This document shows, piece by piece, positions 5,974 to 7,494 of a stretch of DNA of 7,494 nt; the first letter of the stretch is position 1; each line of letters starts with the position of its first letter. Below the pieces are notes generated by a model, which was given only the letters and a program-made list of their open reading frames with translations, had not been told where the DNA came from and made no database searches. The DNA is from Gammaproteobacteria bacterium (lineage in GTDB: Bacteria; Pseudomonadota; Gammaproteobacteria; DSM-19610): contig JAUXDG010000128.1 of the NCBI GenBank assembly GCA_030618475.1, forward strand, positions 1 through 7,494, read 5' to 3'. The position numbers and the translations under genes are program-made.

Positions 5974-6454
5974 CCTGAAGACTCCAGCGATCGAGAAAGC
6001 CCATCAAGCGCTGTTTCGAATATTTGCCGTTGTGTAAAAATTCTGCGGTGTCCTGTGAGTGAACGATGGAACCGTCGTTGCGGGTGATATACAGGTGTGG
6101 ATAACCCAGCGCCGGCGGGAAAGCGGAGAGAAACCCGGCATTATCATTGCTGTCGTCAACGTTCACCTTTAATACCACAAACCTCTCATGCAATTTTGTC
6201 CTGATGGATGGATGCTGATTCAAAAAGCGATCCAGCACATGGCACCAGCTGCACCAGTCTCCACCCACTTCGATCAACACCATGCGGTCGGTTTCCGTCG
6301 CAAGTTTCAGTGCATCCCGCCCGTCTGAAAAAGGATCGCGGGCAGGGTCATAGCCCAGACTGTAAGCGGGAAGCCCCTCCGCCTGTGATGTTTCAGGCTG
6401 CCCGGCCGACAACAACAGTCCGGCCAGGCAGATGACCCACATTGAAAGACGCAT
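5966..6454 (-). CDS. Secreted thioredoxin-fold protein (Thioredoxin_7-like)
   Basis: A 162-residue protein with an N-terminal signal peptide (hydrophobic WVICLAGLLLSAG, probable cleavage SQA|EG near residue 25) and a single thioredoxin fold. The redox motif is WCSWC, with C68 and C71, inside MVLIEVGGDWCSWCHVLD, and the cis-proline is P119 in GYPHLYI. It belongs with the DsbD-gamma/Thioredoxin_7 type of periplasmic thiol-disulphide proteins. As the first gene of the operon it may keep disulphides in the periplasmic dehydrogenase correct or help assemble it, or take part in electron transfer; this role is inferred from position only. The start ATG at 6454 has GGAGG 13 bases upstream, which is long; a second ATG four codons later at 6442 is possible but further from it. 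It overlaps the next gene by eight bases. Confidence 0.88.
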   Translation of the reverse strand: MRLSMWVICLAGLLLSAGQPETSQAEGLPAYSLGYDPARDPFSDGRDALKLATETDRMVLIEVGGDWCSWCHVLDRFLNQHPSIRTKLHERFVVLKVNVDDSNDNAGFLSAFPPALGYPHLYITRNDGSIVHSQDTAEFLHNGKYSKQRLMGFLDRWSLQDE

Positions 6455-6567
6455 ACAGCCCGCCGGTCCTCCCGTAATGTATTTTAAATTAGAACGTTAT
6501 GGACAGAGGAAGTTTCCCGCGACTAACCCTGAAATACAACTCAACCCGGTCAATCAGCGGTACTTTT

Positions 6568-6581
6568 GTCAATATTTTGAC
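6568..6581. promoter_or_regulatory. Perfect inverted repeat GTCAA-N4-TTGAC
   Basis: The two five-base arms are exact reverse complements with a TATT spacer. It has the size and spacing of an FNR-type palindrome but the opposite arm order (GTCAA first). It lies 44 bases upstream of the FNR-like box and could be a second regulator's site; no binding protein can be named. Confidence 0.35.
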
Positions 6582-6611
6582 CCTCTGGACTGATTATAAC
6601 CCGGTGTTTTC

Positions 6612-6625
6612 TTGATCCAGGTCAA
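6612..6625 (+). promoter_or_regulatory. FNR/Anr-type box upstream of napF
   Basis: TTGATCCAGGTCAA differs from the FNR consensus TTGAT-N4-ATCAA at one position and is a common form in denitrification and nitrate reductase promoters. Its centre (6618.5) is about 71 bases before the napF start, so a class II promoter would start transcription near 6660. No strong -10 is visible at the matching place, as is often so for activated promoters. It suggests oxygen-limited expression of napF. Confidence 0.65.
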
Positions 6626-6689
6626 TGTCAGACCGCGCCGATGGCGTGCAGTGTGCCGCTATCACCACCTGAAATACAGGAGAACAACA

Positions 6690-7193
6690 ATGACTAGCGA
6701 TGAATTTCAGTTGCTGAGGGGTTGCTCTTCATGCAGGCCGGTACCCCATCGTCCACCCTGGGCAATAGCGGAACGGCCCTTTATTCAACAGTGCGATCAA
6801 TGCGGTGACTGTATCCGCGCCTGCCCGGAACAGATTCTGGTTGGCGGCCGCGGCGGCTACCCGCAGATTGATTTCTCCAGGGGTGGCTGCAGCTTCTGTG
6901 GCGAATGTGTGCGCGCCTGTCACCTGGGCGGTCTGCGGATTGAGGGTGAACATCCCTGGAATCAGAAAGTCTTCATCGCGCAAAGTTGCCTGTCGAATCA
7001 GGGAACCGAATGCCGTGCCTGCGGTGAACACTGCCCAACCTCAGCGATTCAGTTTCGTCTACAGGCCGGCAGCAGCACCATGCCGATGCTTGAACAGGCC
7101 CTGTGTAATGGCTGTGGCGCGTGCATATCAGAATGTCCGGTCGACGCTATCGACCTACTCAGCTGCATACAGGAAGGCGGCTTGTTGTCATAG
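6690..7193 (+). CDS. napF: NapF, ferredoxin-type protein of periplasmic nitrate reductase
   Basis: A 167-residue cytoplasmic iron-sulfur protein linked to the periplasmic nitrate reductase NapA; in E. coli NapF binds NapA precursor and is thought to help its maturation. Four cysteine groups can each hold a 4Fe-4S cluster: C35/38/41/45 (CDQCGDCIRACP), C67/70/73/77 (CSFCGECVRAC), C100/108/111/115 (CLSNQGTECRACGEHC), and C139/142/145/149 (CNGCGACISECP). The irregular third group and the preceding RPPW are characteristic of NapF rather than general ferredoxins. ATG at 6690 is chosen because AGGAG lies seven bases upstream and it gives the usual NapF length; an in-frame ATG at 6612 lies in the FNR-like box. 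No napD or napA follows, and the next gene is convergent with only six bases between. It could serve a nap operon elsewhere or be a remnant. Confidence 0.92.
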   Translation: MTSDEFQLLRGCSSCRPVPHRPPWAIAERPFIQQCDQCGDCIRACPEQILVGGRGGYPQIDFSRGGCSFCGECVRACHLGGLRIEGEHPWNQKVFIAQSCLSNQGTECRACGEHCPTSAIQFRLQAGSSTMPMLEQALCNGCGACISECPVDAIDLLSCIQEGGLLS

Positions 7194-7199
7194 CTTTCC

Positions 7200-7494
7200 T
7201 CACACAGAACAATCGATCACGCACACACCAATCAATCGCCTTTCTTCCTCAGTCATCATATTCCAGAGCGTTTCCCTCATTTCGGTTGCGGATTTAGGTT
7301 TTTTTCCATGAGGTGGTGGCGGGACCTTTCCGACACCAAACCAGAAGACAAGATAAATCCCGTAGCCCTGAGCACCAGGATCGCGCGTGTATTGCTCAAT
7401 CAATTGATTTTTTAATTCAGTCCAAATTGTTTTTTTTCCATCTCTATAAAAATCCCGTTTTATTTCTACAGGTACATTAAACCCAGACACCCCC
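7200..7494 (-). CDS. C-terminal part of an unknown protein with PD-(D/E)XK nuclease-like motifs (5' end outside window)
   Basis: At least 98 residues, open to the right edge, ending CVIDCSV with a TGA stop. I do not recognise a named gene. The visible part looks like a complete C-terminal domain: a strand with NVPVEIKR (E-x-K), then a helix with LKNQLIEQYT (Q-x-x-x-Y), then GYGIYLVFWFG, a proline-rich loop and a final helix EMRETLWNMMTEEERR with strand GVCVIDCS. E-x-K followed by Q-x-x-x-Y is the motif order of RecB-like PD-(D/E)XK nucleases; the upstream acidic residue would lie outside the window. A GTG at 7490 could in principle start translation, but it sits at the core strand, so truncation by the window is far more likely. 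The stretch is clearly more AT-rich than napF, with poly-T runs, which suggests horizontal acquisition. Similar C-terminal domains occur on large NTPase-type defence proteins; that link is inference. Confidence 0.6.
   Translation of the reverse strand, partial: GVSGFNVPVEIKRDFYRDGKKTIWTELKNQLIEQYTRDPGAQGYGIYLVFWFGVGKVPPPPHGKKPKSATEMRETLWNMMTEEERRLIGVCVIDCSV

Larger units (their letters stand above)
6455..6689. other. Divergent intergenic region between the dehydrogenase operon and napF
   Basis: These 235 bases separate two divergent genes. The part next to the thioredoxin-like gene is AT-rich (TTTAAATTA near 6482-6490) and may hold its promoter, but I see no convincing -35/-10 pair. The napF side holds the FNR-like box at 6612-6625 and the inverted repeat at 6568-6581. 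TATAAC at 6595-6600 looks like a -10, but its best -35 (TTGACC, 6577-6582) is only 12 bases away. Frames that start earlier than the napF ATG run through the regulatory box and are not credible. Confidence 0.6.

Noticed and set aside
6577..6600. TTGACC/TATAAC as a sigma70 promoter for napF
   Set aside because: The spacing is 12 bases instead of about 17, so it is unlikely to work as a standard promoter.
6612..6689. Longer napF start at 6612
   Set aside because: The extension runs through the FNR-like site and is not NapF-like; the ATG at 6690 has a proper ribosome site.
1..7494. CRISPR array, insertion sequence or integrase
   Set aside because: I found no regularly spaced repeats, no transposase or recombinase frame, and no terminal inverted repeats of an insertion sequence.

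Overview
The window looks like chromosomal DNA of a gammaproteobacterium. The AccA protein matches the 319-residue gammaproteobacterial form almost end to end. accA overlaps tilS. A NapF-type ferredoxin follows an FNR/Anr-like site. The core genes are GC-rich, while the two flanks (about 272-1290 and 7200-7494) are visibly more AT-rich and carry accessory genes. I cannot assign a genus from the sequence alone.

Left flank (1-1290): the first 271 bases are a partial, rearranged second copy of part of tilS, on the minus strand and running off the left edge. Next comes a degraded tRNA-Met(CAU)-like gene (341-427), then a two-gene toxin-antitoxin operon of the TumE/TumA type (minus strand, toxin gene first, 11-base overlap). 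That operon has an extended -10 promoter set between the arms of an imperfect inverted repeat, the expected layout for autoregulation. No integrase or transposase is visible. The order duplicated gene fragment, tRNA relic, TA module suggests an old insertion or rearrangement just downstream of tilS.

Centre (1291-6454, all minus strand): reading in the direction of transcription, the order is a secreted thioredoxin-fold protein, a Tat-exported gluconate 2-dehydrogenase subunit 3-like protein and a GMC-family flavoprotein, in a tightly packed operon (8-base overlap, then 4-base gap). After a 115-base gap come accA (fatty acid synthesis) and tilS (tRNA-Ile lysidine synthetase), which overlap by 20 bases. 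The first three genes look like a periplasmic flavin dehydrogenase module. The Tat signal is only on the small subunit, so the flavoprotein is probably co-exported. No cytochrome c subunit is present, and the flavoprotein lacks the usual GMC catalytic His/Asn pair.

Right flank (6455-7494): a 235-base divergent intergenic region contains an FNR/Anr-like box upstream of napF, a four-cluster ferredoxin of the periplasmic nitrate reductase system. No napD or napA follows. Instead, a gene on the opposite strand ends 6 bases after napF. It is cut by the window edge, AT-rich, and encodes a C-terminal domain with E-x-K and Q-x-x-x-Y motifs like those of PD-(D/E)XK nucleases, so this may be the end of an accessory, possibly defence-related, gene.
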